A stretch of 64,000 bases of DNA from positions 308-64,307 of the forward strand of contig JAABSA010000002.1 of assembly GCA_011390635.1 (NCBI GenBank). Reading direction: 5' to 3'. Both the position numbers and the translations under genes were made by a program. How positions within the stretch are numbered: position 1 is the first letter of the stretch; every line of letters starts with the position of its first letter. Below the pieces are notes generated by a model, which was not told where the DNA came from, made no database searches, and was given only the letters and a program-made list of their open reading frames with translations. Shown piece after piece: positions 17,895 through 28,152 of this stretch. The DNA comes from Desulfotignum sp. (lineage in GTDB: Bacteria; Desulfobacterota; Desulfobacteria; Desulfobacterales; Desulfobacteraceae).

Positions 17895-20558
17895 ATGACC
17901 ACCAGCAAACAAACTCCCATGATGGCCCAGTACCTGTCCATCAAGGAACAATACAAGGATACCATCCTGTTTTACCGGATGGGAGATTTCTATGAAATGT
18001 TTTATACGGATGCCCGGAAAGCCGCGGCCATTTTAGAAATCGCCCTGACTTCCAGAAACAAAAACGATGATTCCCCGGTTCCCATGTGCGGAGTGCCTTT
18101 TCGGGCCGCAGACACCTATATTGCCAAACTCATTGCACATGGATGCAAGGTGGCCATCTGCGACCAGGTGGAGGATGCATCTGCTGCCAAAGGTCTGGTG
18201 AAACGCGAAGTGGTCCGTGTCATCACCCCGGGCATGATTCTCAATGATACGCTTCTGGATAAGACAGCCAACAATTTTCTGCTGTCCCTGGCCATGGTAA
18301 AAGACAGGGCCGCACTGGCCTGCCTGGATATCTCCACCGGCACCTTTAAAACCTGCGAAATACCCAAAAAAGGGGCTTATATACCGGCAAATCTCCTTGA
18401 TGAGGCACTGAAACAGGATCCGAAAGAAATCCTGCTGCCTGACACCTTTGAAAAAGACCCTGCCTATAAAACAGTGCGGCAGGCATTTGCCGGAAGACAG
18501 ATCTCCTATCTGCCCCAGTCACACTTCCAGGAGGATGATGCCAGGGATCGGCTGACCAAAAAATTCGGCACCATCAGCCTCAACGGTTTCGGTATTGACC
18601 ATATGCCCGCCGCCATATGTGCTGCCGGAGCTGTCATGGCCTATGTCTCCGACACACAGATGCAGGATACCACCCATATTTTCCAGATCTGTCCTTATGA
18701 TCTGGCACAGTTTTTAAAACTGGATGACCGGTCATGCAGGAACCTGGAACTGCTGGTAAATCTTCAGACCCAGGATAAAAAAGGATCATTGATTTATGTT
18801 CTGGATAAGACAGTCACCGCCATGGGCGGCCGGCTGATCAAAAACTGGATCCGTCATCCCCTGGTGGACAAAATAGAAATTGAAAGGCGTTTGGAGGCCA
18901 TCGAACAATTGGCGGCAGCCCCTCATATCCTTGGGTCATTGATCACCATTCTCAAATCAGTATATGATCTGGAACGGCTTGGTTCGAAAGTTTCCATGGG
19001 CCAGGGCAATGCCAGGGACCTGCTGGCATTGAAAAATTCTCTGGCCCGGCTGCCCCGGCTGTTTACGGAGCTGGCCCGGCTGGACAATCCACTGCTCAAC
19101 GGCAGCCGACTGGAAGACTTGGGACAGATGCTGGACAAACTTGCCGGGCTGGCAGAACTGATCGAAAAAGCCGTCAGAGAAGATGCACCCCATGTGCTTA
19201 ATGAGGGCGGTTTAATCAATGATGGCTACAACGCACAACTGGATGAACTGGTCTCCATTTCACGGGATGGAAAATCCTGGATTGCAAAGGCCCAGGCAGA
19301 AGAAAAGCAGAAAACCGGGCTGTCTTCTTTAAAAATCAAATACAACAAGGTGTTCGGATATTTTATCGAAGTATCCAAAACCCAGGCCCCCATGGTGCCG
19401 GACCATTATGTCCGCAAACAGACCCTGGTGAATGCGGAACGGTTCATCACCGATGAAATGAAACAGGTGGAAACCACCATATTAAACGCCCAGGACAAAA
19501 GAAATACCCTGGAATACACCATCTTCTGTTCCGTGCGGGACCAGGTGGTGGACAATGCCGTGAAAATTTTGAAAATAGCGGATTTCATTGCCCGGGTGGA
19601 TGTGCTCCAGGGTCTGGCAAGGGCTGCATCGGAAAACGGATATACCCGGCCGAATATCAATGACCAGGGCGGCATTTGCATCACAGAAGGCCGCCACCCT
19701 GTGGTGGAAAAATTGATCACAGGGGAAAGGTATGTGCCCAACTCCATTGAAATGGATAACAACCACAACCAGATACTGCTGATAACCGGTCCCAACATGG
19801 CCGGAAAATCCACGGTGCTGCGCCAGGTGGCCCTCACGGTTCTCATGGCCCAGATGGGCTCTTTTGTGCCGGCAAAAAAAGCATCACTGTGCCTGGTGGA
19901 CAGGATCTTCACCAGGGTGGGGGCTCTGGACAACCTTAGCTCCGGTCAGTCCACCTTTATGGTGGAGATGGAAGAAACCGCCAACATCGTGAACAATGCC
20001 ACCGCCTGTTCCCTGGTCATCCTGGATGAAATCGGCCGCGGTACCTCCACCTATGACGGCATGAGTATTGCCTGGGCCGTTGCAAAATACCTCCATGACC
20101 TTTCCGGCACAGGGGTTAAAACCCTGTTTGCCACCCATTACCATGAATTGATCCGACTGGAACAAACCCACCCCCGGATACGCAATTTCCATGTGTCGGT
20201 TAAGGAATTCAACGACAATATTGTGTTTTTGCGGCAGCTGGTTCAGGGTGGCACCAACAAAAGTTATGGGATTCAGGTGGCCAGGCTGGCAGGGGTTCCC
20301 CAACAGATCATCGCAGATGCAAAACAGGTGCTGGCGGCCATTGAAAAACAGGGCGGCGGGCAAGTACCGGATCTGGTACCTGAAAAACAGACGGCAAAAA
20401 AACGAAAAAAAACCGGAGAAACACCCGGACAGATGGAATTGTTTGGCCCCAGGGACCAGGAACTGTCAACCATGCTTGCCCGAGCGGATATTTTCAACAT
20501 GACTCCACTGGAGGCCCTCAATTTTTTACATGAACTCAAGAAAAAGGCAGGGACCTGA
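17895..20558 (+). CDS. mutS: DNA mismatch repair protein MutS
   Basis: An 887-residue MutS of full length. The N-terminal mismatch-reading domain contains the Phe-x-Glu motif in MGDFYEMF (about residue 35). Connector, lever and clamp domains follow. The ATPase has Walker A GPNMAGKST at about 632-640, Walker B DEIGRGTSTYDG near 709 and the FATHYHEL switch. It recognises mismatches and recruits MutL. The C-terminal tail has a Lys-rich linker before the helical dimerisation part. It ends 3 bp before the amidase gene, so co-translation is likely. Confidence 0.98.
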   Translation: MTTSKQTPMMAQYLSIKEQYKDTILFYRMGDFYEMFYTDARKAAAILEIALTSRNKNDDSPVPMCGVPFRAADTYIAKLIAHGCKVAICDQVEDASAAKGLVKREVVRVITPGMILNDTLLDKTANNFLLSLAMVKDRAALACLDISTGTFKTCEIPKKGAYIPANLLDEALKQDPKEILLPDTFEKDPAYKTVRQAFAGRQISYLPQSHFQEDDARDRLTKKFGTISLNGFGIDHMPAAICAAGAVMAYVSDTQMQDTTHIFQICPYDLAQFLKLDDRSCRNLELLVNLQTQDKKGSLIYVLDKTVTAMGGRLIKNWIRHPLVDKIEIERRLEAIEQLAAAPHILGSLITILKSVYDLERLGSKVSMGQGNARDLLALKNSLARLPRLFTELARLDNPLLNGSRLEDLGQMLDKLAGLAELIEKAVREDAPHVLNEGGLINDGYNAQLDELVSISRDGKSWIAKAQAEEKQKTGLSSLKIKYNKVFGYFIEVSKTQAPMVPDHYVRKQTLVNAERFITDEMKQVETTILNAQDKRNTLEYTIFCSVRDQVVDNAVKILKIADFIARVDVLQGLARAASENGYTRPNINDQGGICITEGRHPVVEKLITGERYVPNSIEMDNNHNQILLITGPNMAGKSTVLRQVALTVLMAQMGSFVPAKKASLCLVDRIFTRVGALDNLSSGQSTFMVEMEETANIVNNATACSLVILDEIGRGTSTYDGMSIAWAVAKYLHDLSGTGVKTLFATHYHELIRLEQTHPRIRNFHVSVKEFNDNIVFLRQLVQGGTNKSYGIQVARLAGVPQQIIADAKQVLAAIEKQGGGQVPDLVPEKQTAKKRKKTGETPGQMELFGPRDQELSTMLARADIFNMTPLEALNFLHELKKKAGT

Positions 20559-20561
20559 CCC

Positions 20562-22388
20562 ATGTGCTTTTGCCGGACATATAGTGCCTTTTTCCTTACC
20601 CATAGTACTTTTTGCCGGTCCATCCGGATCATGGCTGTGGGCATATGCCTGTTTTTATTCTGGGAAGGGTATAATGCAGCAGCGGCAATGGCCTCGGTGC
20701 CCAAGCAGAAATACCTGGCAGCAGATGCCTGTTTTAAGGAGCTTCGCCATTCTCCGGTAAAACGGCAGAAAGTCTCGGAATGGCTGGGCTGCATCCACCG
20801 GTATGAGGAAATTTATAAAACAGACCCACAAAGTTCCTGGGCACCGGCCGGCATGTACAAGGCAGCAGAACTCTACCTGCAGTTGTTTTCACTTTCCAAA
20901 GATGAGATGTACAAAACCCGGGCCATTGACCTGCTGGTAAGAATCCGTAACAAATATCCACAATCCGCTTACAATGCCCGGGCCAAAACCCAGCTCACCT
21001 CCCTTTCCGTCAGCCCGGACCCCCAGAGCCACCCCAACTTGCATATCCGATCCAAAAAAGCGGAAACCAGAAAAGACACCCTGGATACTGCCCCGGCAGA
21101 TGCCCCGAAGAAAAGTCTGCCTGACCAGGGAGAAGATTTTGACCACCAAACCATCACCCGTGAATCAGAATTGCAGGATATAGAGGATGGCTATAGTCTT
21201 GAAGATGCGCCTTTCGACCAGAAAATTTCGGGCGCAGATGCCCATATCACCGACCTGCGGTTCTGGTCCAACCCGGAATACACAAGAATTGTAGTCAATG
21301 CCACCCGGGACCGGACCTTTTCCCATCACCTGCTCAAAAAAGATCCGGATTTAAACATACCGTTTCAACGCCTTTACGTGGATATTCCCCAGTCCCGGCT
21401 GGGGAAAGGTGTGGCAGAACATACCCCCATCAACGATGACCTGCTCAAACAGGCCAGAGCCGGCCAGTACCTCCCCCACACAGTACGGGTAGTGGTGGAC
21501 ATCAAATCCTTTGAAAACTATAAGATCTTTTCCTTAAAAGACCCGTTCAGGATTGTGATTGATGTCTGGGGCAAAGGTGCCGGCACTGATGATCAGCTGC
21601 TGCAGCAGCAGGTGGCTGCCAAAATCGATGATGCGCTCTCATCCAGCCCCATGACCACAGACAACCTGAAATCTTCCGACATCGCCCGGCAGCTGGCCCT
21701 GGGGGTGCGGAAAATCGTTATTGATCCCGGCCATGGCGGCCCGGATCCCGGGGCTCCGGGATATATCAAAGGGGTCTGGGAAAAAGACATTGTGCTGCAG
21801 CTGGCCAAAAACCTGGCCGTCAAACTGCGGGACCGTCTCAAATGCACCGTTATGCTCACCCGGAGCACTGACACCAAACTGACGCTGGAAGAACGCACTG
21901 CCATGGCCAATACCCAGCGGGCGGACCTGTTCATTTCCCTGCACACCAACGCGGCACGGAATAAAAACCTGGCAGGCATCGAAACCTATCTTCTGAACCT
22001 GGCCACAGATGAACAGGCCATTGCAGTAGCTGCCCGTGAGAACGCCACATCTAAGAAAAACATCTCTGATCTGGAATACATTTTAAGTGATTTAATGAAA
22101 CATGCCAAAATTGGAGAATCCACCCGCCTGGCCAATGATGTCCACCAGGCCATGATCCAGGGCATGAAAAAAAAATACCCGGACATAAATGACCTGGGTG
22201 TCAAGCAGGCCCCTTTTTATGTACTTTTGGGCGCCCGCATGCCATCCATTCTCATTGAAACCTCTTTTATCTCCAACAAACTGGAGTGTAAACGGCTGCT
22301 AAACCCGTCTTACCAGGAGGATATCTGCAATGCCATTGCAGATGGTGTACAAAAATATGTTGAGGCAACAAACCCGATGCAATTATAA
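20562..22388 (+). CDS. N-acetylmuramoyl-L-alanine amidase with AMIN domain
   Basis: A 608-residue exported cell-wall hydrolase. A hydrophobic segment (about residues 22-44) serves as signal or anchor. A TPR-like stretch (about 45-145) and a low-complexity linker lead to an AMIN domain (about 225-340, ITDLRFWSNPEYTRIVV), which directs the enzyme to the septum. The amidase_3 domain begins at about residue 384 (VIDPGHGGPDPGA). Zinc ligands are visible as His in DPGHGG, Glu in VWEKDI and His in SLHTNAA, with the catalytic Glu in LIETSFISN. It cleaves the peptide from glycan strands during cell separation (AmiC type). Confidence 0.93.
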   Translation: MCFCRTYSAFFLTHSTFCRSIRIMAVGICLFLFWEGYNAAAAMASVPKQKYLAADACFKELRHSPVKRQKVSEWLGCIHRYEEIYKTDPQSSWAPAGMYKAAELYLQLFSLSKDEMYKTRAIDLLVRIRNKYPQSAYNARAKTQLTSLSVSPDPQSHPNLHIRSKKAETRKDTLDTAPADAPKKSLPDQGEDFDHQTITRESELQDIEDGYSLEDAPFDQKISGADAHITDLRFWSNPEYTRIVVNATRDRTFSHHLLKKDPDLNIPFQRLYVDIPQSRLGKGVAEHTPINDDLLKQARAGQYLPHTVRVVVDIKSFENYKIFSLKDPFRIVIDVWGKGAGTDDQLLQQQVAAKIDDALSSSPMTTDNLKSSDIARQLALGVRKIVIDPGHGGPDPGAPGYIKGVWEKDIVLQLAKNLAVKLRDRLKCTVMLTRSTDTKLTLEERTAMANTQRADLFISLHTNAARNKNLAGIETYLLNLATDEQAIAVAARENATSKKNISDLEYILSDLMKHAKIGESTRLANDVHQAMIQGMKKKYPDINDLGVKQAPFYVLLGARMPSILIETSFISNKLECKRLLNPSYQEDICNAIADGVQKYVEATNPMQL

Positions 22389-22431
22389 TCTTTTGACACA
22401 AACTACAAACGTAAACTGCAAGGAGAAACCC

Positions 22432-23220
22432 ATGTCTTTTGAAAACATTATCCTGACAATGGAAAACAACATTGCTTTGATACAGTTCAACCGTCCCAAG
22501 GCATTGAATGCGTTAAACAATGCCATGTTTGATGACCTGGACCAGGCCCTGGACCAGGTACAGGCCAACACTGATGTCCGGGTGCTGGTGCTCACCGGTG
22601 CCGGGGACAAAGCGTTTGTGGCAGGTGCCGACATTGTGGAACTGACCAGGATGACCCCTTTGCAGGGCAAGTATTTTTCCAGAAAAGGCCAAAAGGTTTT
22701 TTCAAAAATTGAAGACCTGCCCATCCCCGCCATTGCCGCTGTAAACGGCTATGCGTTAGGGGGCGGTTCCGAGGCCGCCCTGGCCTGTGATTTTATTTAC
22801 GCATCTGAAAAAGCGGTCTTCGGACTGCCGGAAATCAATCTGGGCCTGATCCCGGGTTTTGGGGGCACCCAGCGCCTGGCACGCCTGGTGGGAAACAATC
22901 TGGCCCGGGAAATGGTGTTTACCGGCAAAAACATTACAGCGCAGCAGGCATATGAATACGGCATTGTCAACCAGGTCTGCCCACCTGAAGACCTCATGGA
23001 CGCGGTTATGAAGACCGCCGGCATTATTGCCGCCAAAGGGCGTGTGGCCCTGCGTGCTGCCAAGGAAGTCATCCACAACGGCAGCAACGCGGACATGGAA
23101 ACCGGCTGCAGGATAGAAAACGATGCATTCGGCCTGACCATGGCCAGTGAAGATGCCAAAGAAGGCACATCCGCCTTTCTGGAAAAACGAAAACCCGTGT
23201 TCAAAGGAGCGCTCAATTAA
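22432..23220 (+). CDS. Enoyl-CoA hydratase (crotonase family)
   Basis: A 262-residue crotonase. The oxyanion-hole segments (AFVAGADIVEL and NGYALGGGSE) are present. Both catalytic glutamates of true hydratases are retained (Glu of GGGSEAAL and Glu of LPEINLG), so hydration of 2-enoyl-CoA to 3-hydroxyacyl-CoA is the likely reaction. The ATG at 22432 is preceded by AAGGAGA at the right distance; longer in-frame starts lie inside the amidase gene. It stands directly before a phenylacetate-CoA ligase gene, so it may act on a CoA thioester in the same aromatic or fatty-acid route. Confidence 0.9.
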   Translation: MSFENIILTMENNIALIQFNRPKALNALNNAMFDDLDQALDQVQANTDVRVLVLTGAGDKAFVAGADIVELTRMTPLQGKYFSRKGQKVFSKIEDLPIPAIAAVNGYALGGGSEAALACDFIYASEKAVFGLPEINLGLIPGFGGTQRLARLVGNNLAREMVFTGKNITAQQAYEYGIVNQVCPPEDLMDAVMKTAGIIAAKGRVALRAAKEVIHNGSNADMETGCRIENDAFGLTMASEDAKEGTSAFLEKRKPVFKGALN

Positions 23221-23278
23221 CCTGGTTTGCATCTGTGCCCAAATGCCGGATGCGCCAGGCCCATGAGAGGAAAGACCC

Positions 23279-24583
23279 ATGCCCATTTTTAATATTGATT
23301 TTGAAACCATGCCCAGAGAAGGCCTATCGGCCATCCAGCTGAGACGACTCCAGACCACCATTGACCGGGTCTATGCAACTGTGCCTTTTTACAAAAAAAG
23401 TTTTGACGCAGCCGGAATCACACCGGCAGATATAAAATCCCTTGATGATCTGGAAAAAATTCCCTTTACCACCAAGCAGGATCTGCGGGACAACTACCCC
23501 TATGACATGTTTGCCGTGCCCATGGAACAGGTGGTGAGAATCCATGCCTCATCCGGCACAACAGGCAGGCCAACGGTGGTGGGATATACCCGGCGGGATA
23601 TTGAAAGCTGGGCTGAACTCATGGCCAGAAGTTTGTCCGCAGCCGGCGCAGGCTCCGGGGACATCATTCACAATGCCTTTGGATACGGCCTGTTCACCGG
23701 AGGCCTGGGAGCCCATTATGGAGCGGAAAGATTGGGGGCATCTGTAATTCCGGTATCCGGGGGAAATACCAGACGGCAGATCACCATTATGAAGGATTTC
23801 AAACCCACCATCCTGTGCGGTACCCCGTCCTATATTCTTCACCTGGCAGAAGTGGCAGATGAAATGGGCGTTGATTTCAAGGACCTGTTTTTCAAAGCCG
23901 GTATTTTCGGGGCTGAACCCTGGACGGAAAGTATGCGCATTGAACTTGAAACCAAACTTCATCTCAAGGCCGTGGATATTTACGGACTCAGTGAGGTCAT
24001 CGGGCCCGGTGTCTCCATTGAATGCCATGAAGAACAAAAAGGCCTCCATGTATTTGAAGACCATTTCATCGTGGAAATCATCGACCCTGAGACAGGAGAA
24101 ACCCTTCCGCATGGTACACCAGGAGAACTGGTCTTTACCTCCATCACCAAGGAAGCATTTCCCGTCATCCGTTACCGTACCAGGGATATTTCATCTCTGG
24201 ACCCCACTCCCTGCACCTGCGGCAGGACCCATATCCGCATGAGCAAACCTGCAGGACGGACCGATGACATGCTCATCATCCGGGGGGTCAATGTGTTTCC
24301 TTCCCAGATCGAAAGTGTGCTCATGGAAAGCAAAAAAACACTTCCCCATTACCAGCTGGAAGTGGATAGAAAGGATAACCTGGATACCCTCACGGTAAAA
24401 GTGGAAATAGATGAAGGCCTTTTTTCCGATGATATCAAAACCCTCCAGATCATGGAAAACAAAATTGCCATGGATATCAAAGAAACCCTGGGGGTTTCGG
24501 CAAAAGTAAGGCTGGTGGAGCCCAAAGCCATTGAACGGAGCCAGGGGAAGGCAGTCCGGGTAATTGACAAAAGAAACGTATAA
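23279..24583 (+). CDS. paaK: Phenylacetate-CoA ligase
   Basis: A 434-residue AMP-forming ligase of the PaaK family. The phosphate-binding loop [14 protein letters not shown], the acyl-binding region [15 protein letters not shown], the adenylate motif YRTRDIS and the hinge region [20 protein letters not shown] are all present. It activates phenylacetate (or a close aryl acetate) with ATP and CoA. Anaerobes make phenylacetate from phenylalanine by transamination or indolepyruvate-type oxidoreductases and process its CoA ester to benzoyl-CoA. The ACT-domain gene downstream is the standard neighbour in anaerobes. Confidence 0.92.
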   Translation: MPIFNIDFETMPREGLSAIQLRRLQTTIDRVYATVPFYKKSFDAAGITPADIKSLDDLEKIPFTTKQDLRDNYPYDMFAVPMEQVVRIHASSGTTGRPTVVGYTRRDIESWAELMARSLSAAGAGSGDIIHNAFGYGLFTGGLGAHYGAERLGASVIPVSGGNTRRQITIMKDFKPTILCGTPSYILHLAEVADEMGVDFKDLFFKAGIFGAEPWTESMRIELETKLHLKAVDIYGLSEVIGPGVSIECHEEQKGLHVFEDHFIVEIIDPETGETLPHGTPGELVFTSITKEAFPVIRYRTRDISSLDPTPCTCGRTHIRMSKPAGRTDDMLIIRGVNVFPSQIESVLMESKKTLPHYQLEVDRKDNLDTLTVKVEIDEGLFSDDIKTLQIMENKIAMDIKETLGVSAKVRLVEPKAIERSQGKAVRVIDKRNV

Positions 24584-24603
24584 GTAAAAAAGGAGAACCC
24601 CAC

Positions 24604-25035
24604 ATGCTTGCCGAACAAATATCCATATTTATTGAAAACAAAGAAGGCCGACTGGCTGAAGTTACCGCCATCCTGCGGGATGCCGACGTGAATATCCGGG
24701 CACTGTCCCTGGCAGACACCACCGATTTCGGGGTGCTTCGGCTCATTGTAAACAACAATGATGCGGCGGAACAGGCCTTGAAAAAAGAAGGGTTCACCGT
24801 GGGAAGAACCAAGGTACTGGCCGTGGAAGTTACTGATGAACCCGGCGGTCTTAACAAGGTTCTGGATCCTTTGTGGATGCAGAACGTCAATGTTGAATAC
24901 ATGTATGCTTTTGCCAATCCCCAGTGCAAAAATGCCATCATGGTATTTCGGTTTGATGACCATGAAAAAGCACTCGAGATACTCGAACAAAAGCAGATCA
25001 AGGTGATCAGTGCCGAACAAATTTCCAGCCTGTGA
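24604..25035 (+). CDS. Tandem ACT-domain protein linked to PaaK
   Basis: A 143-residue protein made of two ACT domains (about residues 3-68 and 71-140; the first has ISIFIENKEGRLAEVTAIL, the second EVTDEPGGLNKVL). Such proteins follow paaK in many anaerobes and are thought to bind an amino acid, probably an aromatic or branched one, as an allosteric or regulatory subunit. The gap from paaK is 20 bp with an AAGGAGA ribosome site. Confidence 0.9.
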   Translation: MLAEQISIFIENKEGRLAEVTAILRDADVNIRALSLADTTDFGVLRLIVNNNDAAEQALKKEGFTVGRTKVLAVEVTDEPGGLNKVLDPLWMQNVNVEYMYAFANPQCKNAIMVFRFDDHEKALEILEQKQIKVISAEQISSL

Positions 25036-25125
25036 GCTTTTTGAAAAGTCTTATTGGGGAAAAAAGTCTGGAACGCCTCCGGCAGGGTATTGTAACCAGC
25101 CCGGCAGAACCAAATGAGGGCGGTA

Positions 25126-27159
25126 TCAGGCCGGCAGGGTGATGGTGAAACAGCTGCCTTCACCAGGTCTGGAATCCACCAGAATCCGGCCCTTGTGGTT
25201 TTCGGTGATGATAAAATAGGAAACCGCAAGGCCCAGACCTGTGCCCTCTCCCACACGCTTGGTAGTAAAAAAAGGTTCAAATATCCGTTTTCGCTGATCT
25301 GCACTCATACCGGGTCCGTTGTCCTGGATCTGGACACTGACCATGCCGTTGGATTTAAACAGCCGCAGTGTAAAACAGGGTTCCCGATCCATTTTTCCTG
25401 ACATCATGGCCTGGGCACCGTTAGAAAGGATATTGAAAAATACCTGTTGAATTTCACTGGCTTTGCAGAAAATTTTGGGCAATCCAGGCATGTAGTCCCG
25501 CTCTATGACAATCTTTTTAAAATCAAATTGTTTTTTTAGATTATAATCACTTTTTGCCAGTTCAAGGGTCTGATCCAAAAGTGTTGCCACATCTTCTGCA
25601 ACAAAACCGGAAGATGATTTTCTGGAAAAAGACAGCATATTGGAAACAATGGCAGCTGCACGCCGGCCGGCTGTCAACACCGCGTCAATCATTTTACAGA
25701 TATCGCGTTTTTCCATGTAGGCTGCCATGAGGTCCAGATCCAGGCCCAGGTCCCTGGCCGTCTCAAGATTGGCGGGCAGTTTGTTTTTCAAGCGGTTCTG
25801 GATGACCTGGGTGTTTTGCAGAATACCTGCCAGCGGATTATTGATTTCATGGGCCATGCCCGCAGCCAGTCCCCCTAAGGACACCATTTTTTCCGACTGA
25901 ATCATCATTTCTTCCAGCCTGAGTTTTTCTTCTTCCTCGTGTTTGAGAGCCAATGCTTCGGTCAAGGCCATGGCCAGCATCTGGGCGGCTTCCTTGTCTT
26001 GCTCGTCATAACCGGTCTGTTTTCCGCTGAATGCCACAATGCCTTTAATTTTTGACCCGCCACCCAGGGGCACCCCCATGAAATTGTCAAGGGGAATATG
26101 GGCAGCCGGCATGTCTGAAATATCCGGATGAGTGGAGGGCGTATTGGCAATGATAGCGGTATTCTCCCGGATGACCCGGGCCCGGATGCCGGAAAGACAG
26201 GTACCTTTCAGGCGCAATTCTCTTTCCATATCAACCAGGGCGCAATCAGCAAGGGCCTGTTGGGAAATTGCCAGAATACGCAGGCGTTCTTCTGGATGAA
26301 ATTTATCCACTTCACCCACAAAGCAGTATTTGCTGTCAATAACTGCCACGGCAATGGGAATGAAAAGTTCTGCAACTTCCCGGGGGGAAGAAGCCGTCAT
26401 TGATTTTTGAAAAAAAGTGTTCACCGAAAAGATAATGCTGCTTTGGTGCAGCATCTTTTTTTCATTGATTTCCTTTTGCCGGATTTGGCTTATCAGATTT
26501 TTGTTGATATGATCCAGATCATTAATTTTATCTTTGATGGCATCCTGCATGAATGCAAAATTTTTTGCAAGAATCCCCACTTCTCCTGCCCCGTCCCGGG
26601 GAATTTGTTTTTCAATATTTCCTGCTGCAATTTCAGAAGCAGCCGCCGCAAGCCGGGCGATGGGTGCCATCAACCGGTTGATGATAAAACCCAATACCAC
26701 CACCATGATTACGATAACGGCAAAGGTAAAAAACAGCATCTGAGTGCGAAATTCTGTCAGCTTTTTTTCAATCAGACTGGTGGAATACACCACCTTCATT
26801 TTGCCCAGATTCATTCCTTTATAAAATATATAAAAACTTTTTTCGATATCCTCGGCACTGGACTCAAATTTTCTTTCAAACGTGATATTGATACCGCTAT
26901 CTGCTTCATCAATGGAGATGTGTTTCATGTTTTCATCGTCAAAGAATGTCTCCATATTGATTTTCAGTGTCTCTTTATCCACATTGTAAATCGGTCTGGC
27001 ATTCACCAGTTTCATCATGTGGGTGGTTTTATCAATTTTGTCCCTGAGCGTTTTGAGTTCAAGATCCCTGATCTGGGCGATAAAATAAAAGCATAAAAAC
27101 AAATTGATGATACTGCTGGCAAGCACCACAACAATAATGATACGTGTCCTAAGTCCCAT
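25126..27159 (-). CDS. Membrane sensor histidine kinase (HAMP-GAF-HisKA-HATPase)
   Basis: A 677-residue protein. It has an N-terminal helix (about 6-28), a periplasmic sensor part with predicted mixed structure (29-150), a second helix (about 155-178), a HAMP domain (IARLAAAASEIAAGNIE), a coiled coil, a GAF-like domain (about 265-420) and the kinase core. The phospho-acceptor His is in GMAHEINNPLAGIL, and the ATP lid includes DNGPGMS and GTGLGLAVSYF. I start at the ATG at 27159, which has AGGAAAG in front. A GTG at 27216 overlapping the ParA stop is an alternative. No receiver gene is next to it. Confidence 0.9.
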   Translation of the reverse strand: MGLRTRIIIVVVLASSIINLFLCFYFIAQIRDLELKTLRDKIDKTTHMMKLVNARPIYNVDKETLKINMETFFDDENMKHISIDEADSGINITFERKFESSAEDIEKSFYIFYKGMNLGKMKVVYSTSLIEKKLTEFRTQMLFFTFAVIVIMVVVLGFIINRLMAPIARLAAAASEIAAGNIEKQIPRDGAGEVGILAKNFAFMQDAIKDKINDLDHINKNLISQIRQKEINEKKMLHQSSIIFSVNTFFQKSMTASSPREVAELFIPIAVAVIDSKYCFVGEVDKFHPEERLRILAISQQALADCALVDMERELRLKGTCLSGIRARVIRENTAIIANTPSTHPDISDMPAAHIPLDNFMGVPLGGGSKIKGIVAFSGKQTGYDEQDKEAAQMLAMALTEALALKHEEEEKLRLEEMMIQSEKMVSLGGLAAGMAHEINNPLAGILQNTQVIQNRLKNKLPANLETARDLGLDLDLMAAYMEKRDICKMIDAVLTAGRRAAAIVSNMLSFSRKSSSGFVAEDVATLLDQTLELAKSDYNLKKQFDFKKIVIERDYMPGLPKIFCKASEIQQVFFNILSNGAQAMMSGKMDREPCFTLRLFKSNGMVSVQIQDNGPGMSADQRKRIFEPFFTTKRVGEGTGLGLAVSYFIITENHKGRILVDSRPGEGSCFTITLPA

Positions 27160-27212
27160 GTGCACTTTCCTGCACCTTGGACTGCAGATACAAAACAGCT
27201 GGTATCTGCTTT

Positions 27213-28151
27213 TCACACAAGGGCGTTTTCATTTAAACTTACTTTTCTGACCAGTTGTCGGTAGTCTGCAGATGCGGTGGATCCCGGTGCAAATTCAAAA
27301 ATGGATTTGCCAAAGGAAGGTGCTTCTGACAGACTTTCATTGTAGCGGATCGGGGGACAGATGTATTCGGGATATAATTTTTTCAACTCAGCATACAGAT
27401 TCTGGGGGCCTTTTATCCTGTTATCCAGAAAGGTCGGCACGATATATTTGAGCTGTATTTCTTTACGGTATTTCTGGATAGAGCCAAGGCTTTTCAAAAA
27501 TTCGGACAGACCGTGAAGGGGCATAACCTCCAATGCTACAGGCACCAGCACTTCAGTTGCATAAAACAACACATTTACAATGAGCTGGTCCCATCCCGGA
27601 GAGGTGTCCATGATGATAAAATCATATTCATGCTCCAGGGATGCCATGGCTTCGGACAGGGTCCATTCCGCCCCGAAACTTTTCCGGTCAATGATACGTT
27701 TAACCCCTGCCAGGGATTTGCCGCCACCCAGAAGCCACAGATTTTTCCGGGCCTCCAGAATGCATTCCTTGGGTGTCAATTCCTGGGTGAGCAATTCGGT
27801 CAAACCTGCAACAGGTTTACGACCCAGCATATACGCTGACTGTCCCTGGGTATCGGTATCCACCAGCAGCACTTTATATCCAGCCAGGGCCAGCCCGCTG
27901 CCTAAATTGACAGCAGTGGTGGTTTTACCAACCCCGCCCTTGCTGAGGGTTACACAGATCTTTCTTGCCTTGAATTTTTTGATGATTTCCGGTTGGCCGT
28001 TCTGGGCAAAAAGGGCATCCAATTGGACCGGAAATCTATGTTTACAGGATTTACAGGTGGCGGTAAGTTTTTTGCCGGTACCAACATAGGGCTTGACCAC
28101 ATCCGGACTGACATTGTGCTTTCTGCTGCATCTGGGACAGACAATAATCAC
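27213..28151 (-). CDS. ParA/MinD-type ATPase with N-terminal zinc ribbon
   Basis: A 312-residue protein. Residues 1-40 carry two CxxC pairs (CPRC and CKSC), as in MJ0042-type zinc ribbons. The rest is a ParA ATPase with the deviant Walker A KGGVGKTT (about 70-77), VDTDTQGQS and the switch region IIMDTSPGWDQL. ParA-like proteins form nucleotide-dependent gradients that place chromosomes, chemotaxis arrays or pili. No parB or centromere-like repeat is visible nearby. The gene is between an unknown gene and a histidine kinase, which suggests positioning of a signalling complex rather than DNA partition. Confidence 0.85.
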   Translation of the reverse strand: MIIVCPRCSRKHNVSPDVVKPYVGTGKKLTATCKSCKHRFPVQLDALFAQNGQPEIIKKFKARKICVTLSKGGVGKTTTAVNLGSGLALAGYKVLLVDTDTQGQSAYMLGRKPVAGLTELLTQELTPKECILEARKNLWLLGGGKSLAGVKRIIDRKSFGAEWTLSEAMASLEHEYDFIIMDTSPGWDQLIVNVLFYATEVLVPVALEVMPLHGLSEFLKSLGSIQKYRKEIQLKYIVPTFLDNRIKGPQNLYAELKKLYPEYICPPIRYNESLSEAPSFGKSIFEFAPGSTASADYRQLVRKVSLNENALV

Positions 28152-28152
28152 C

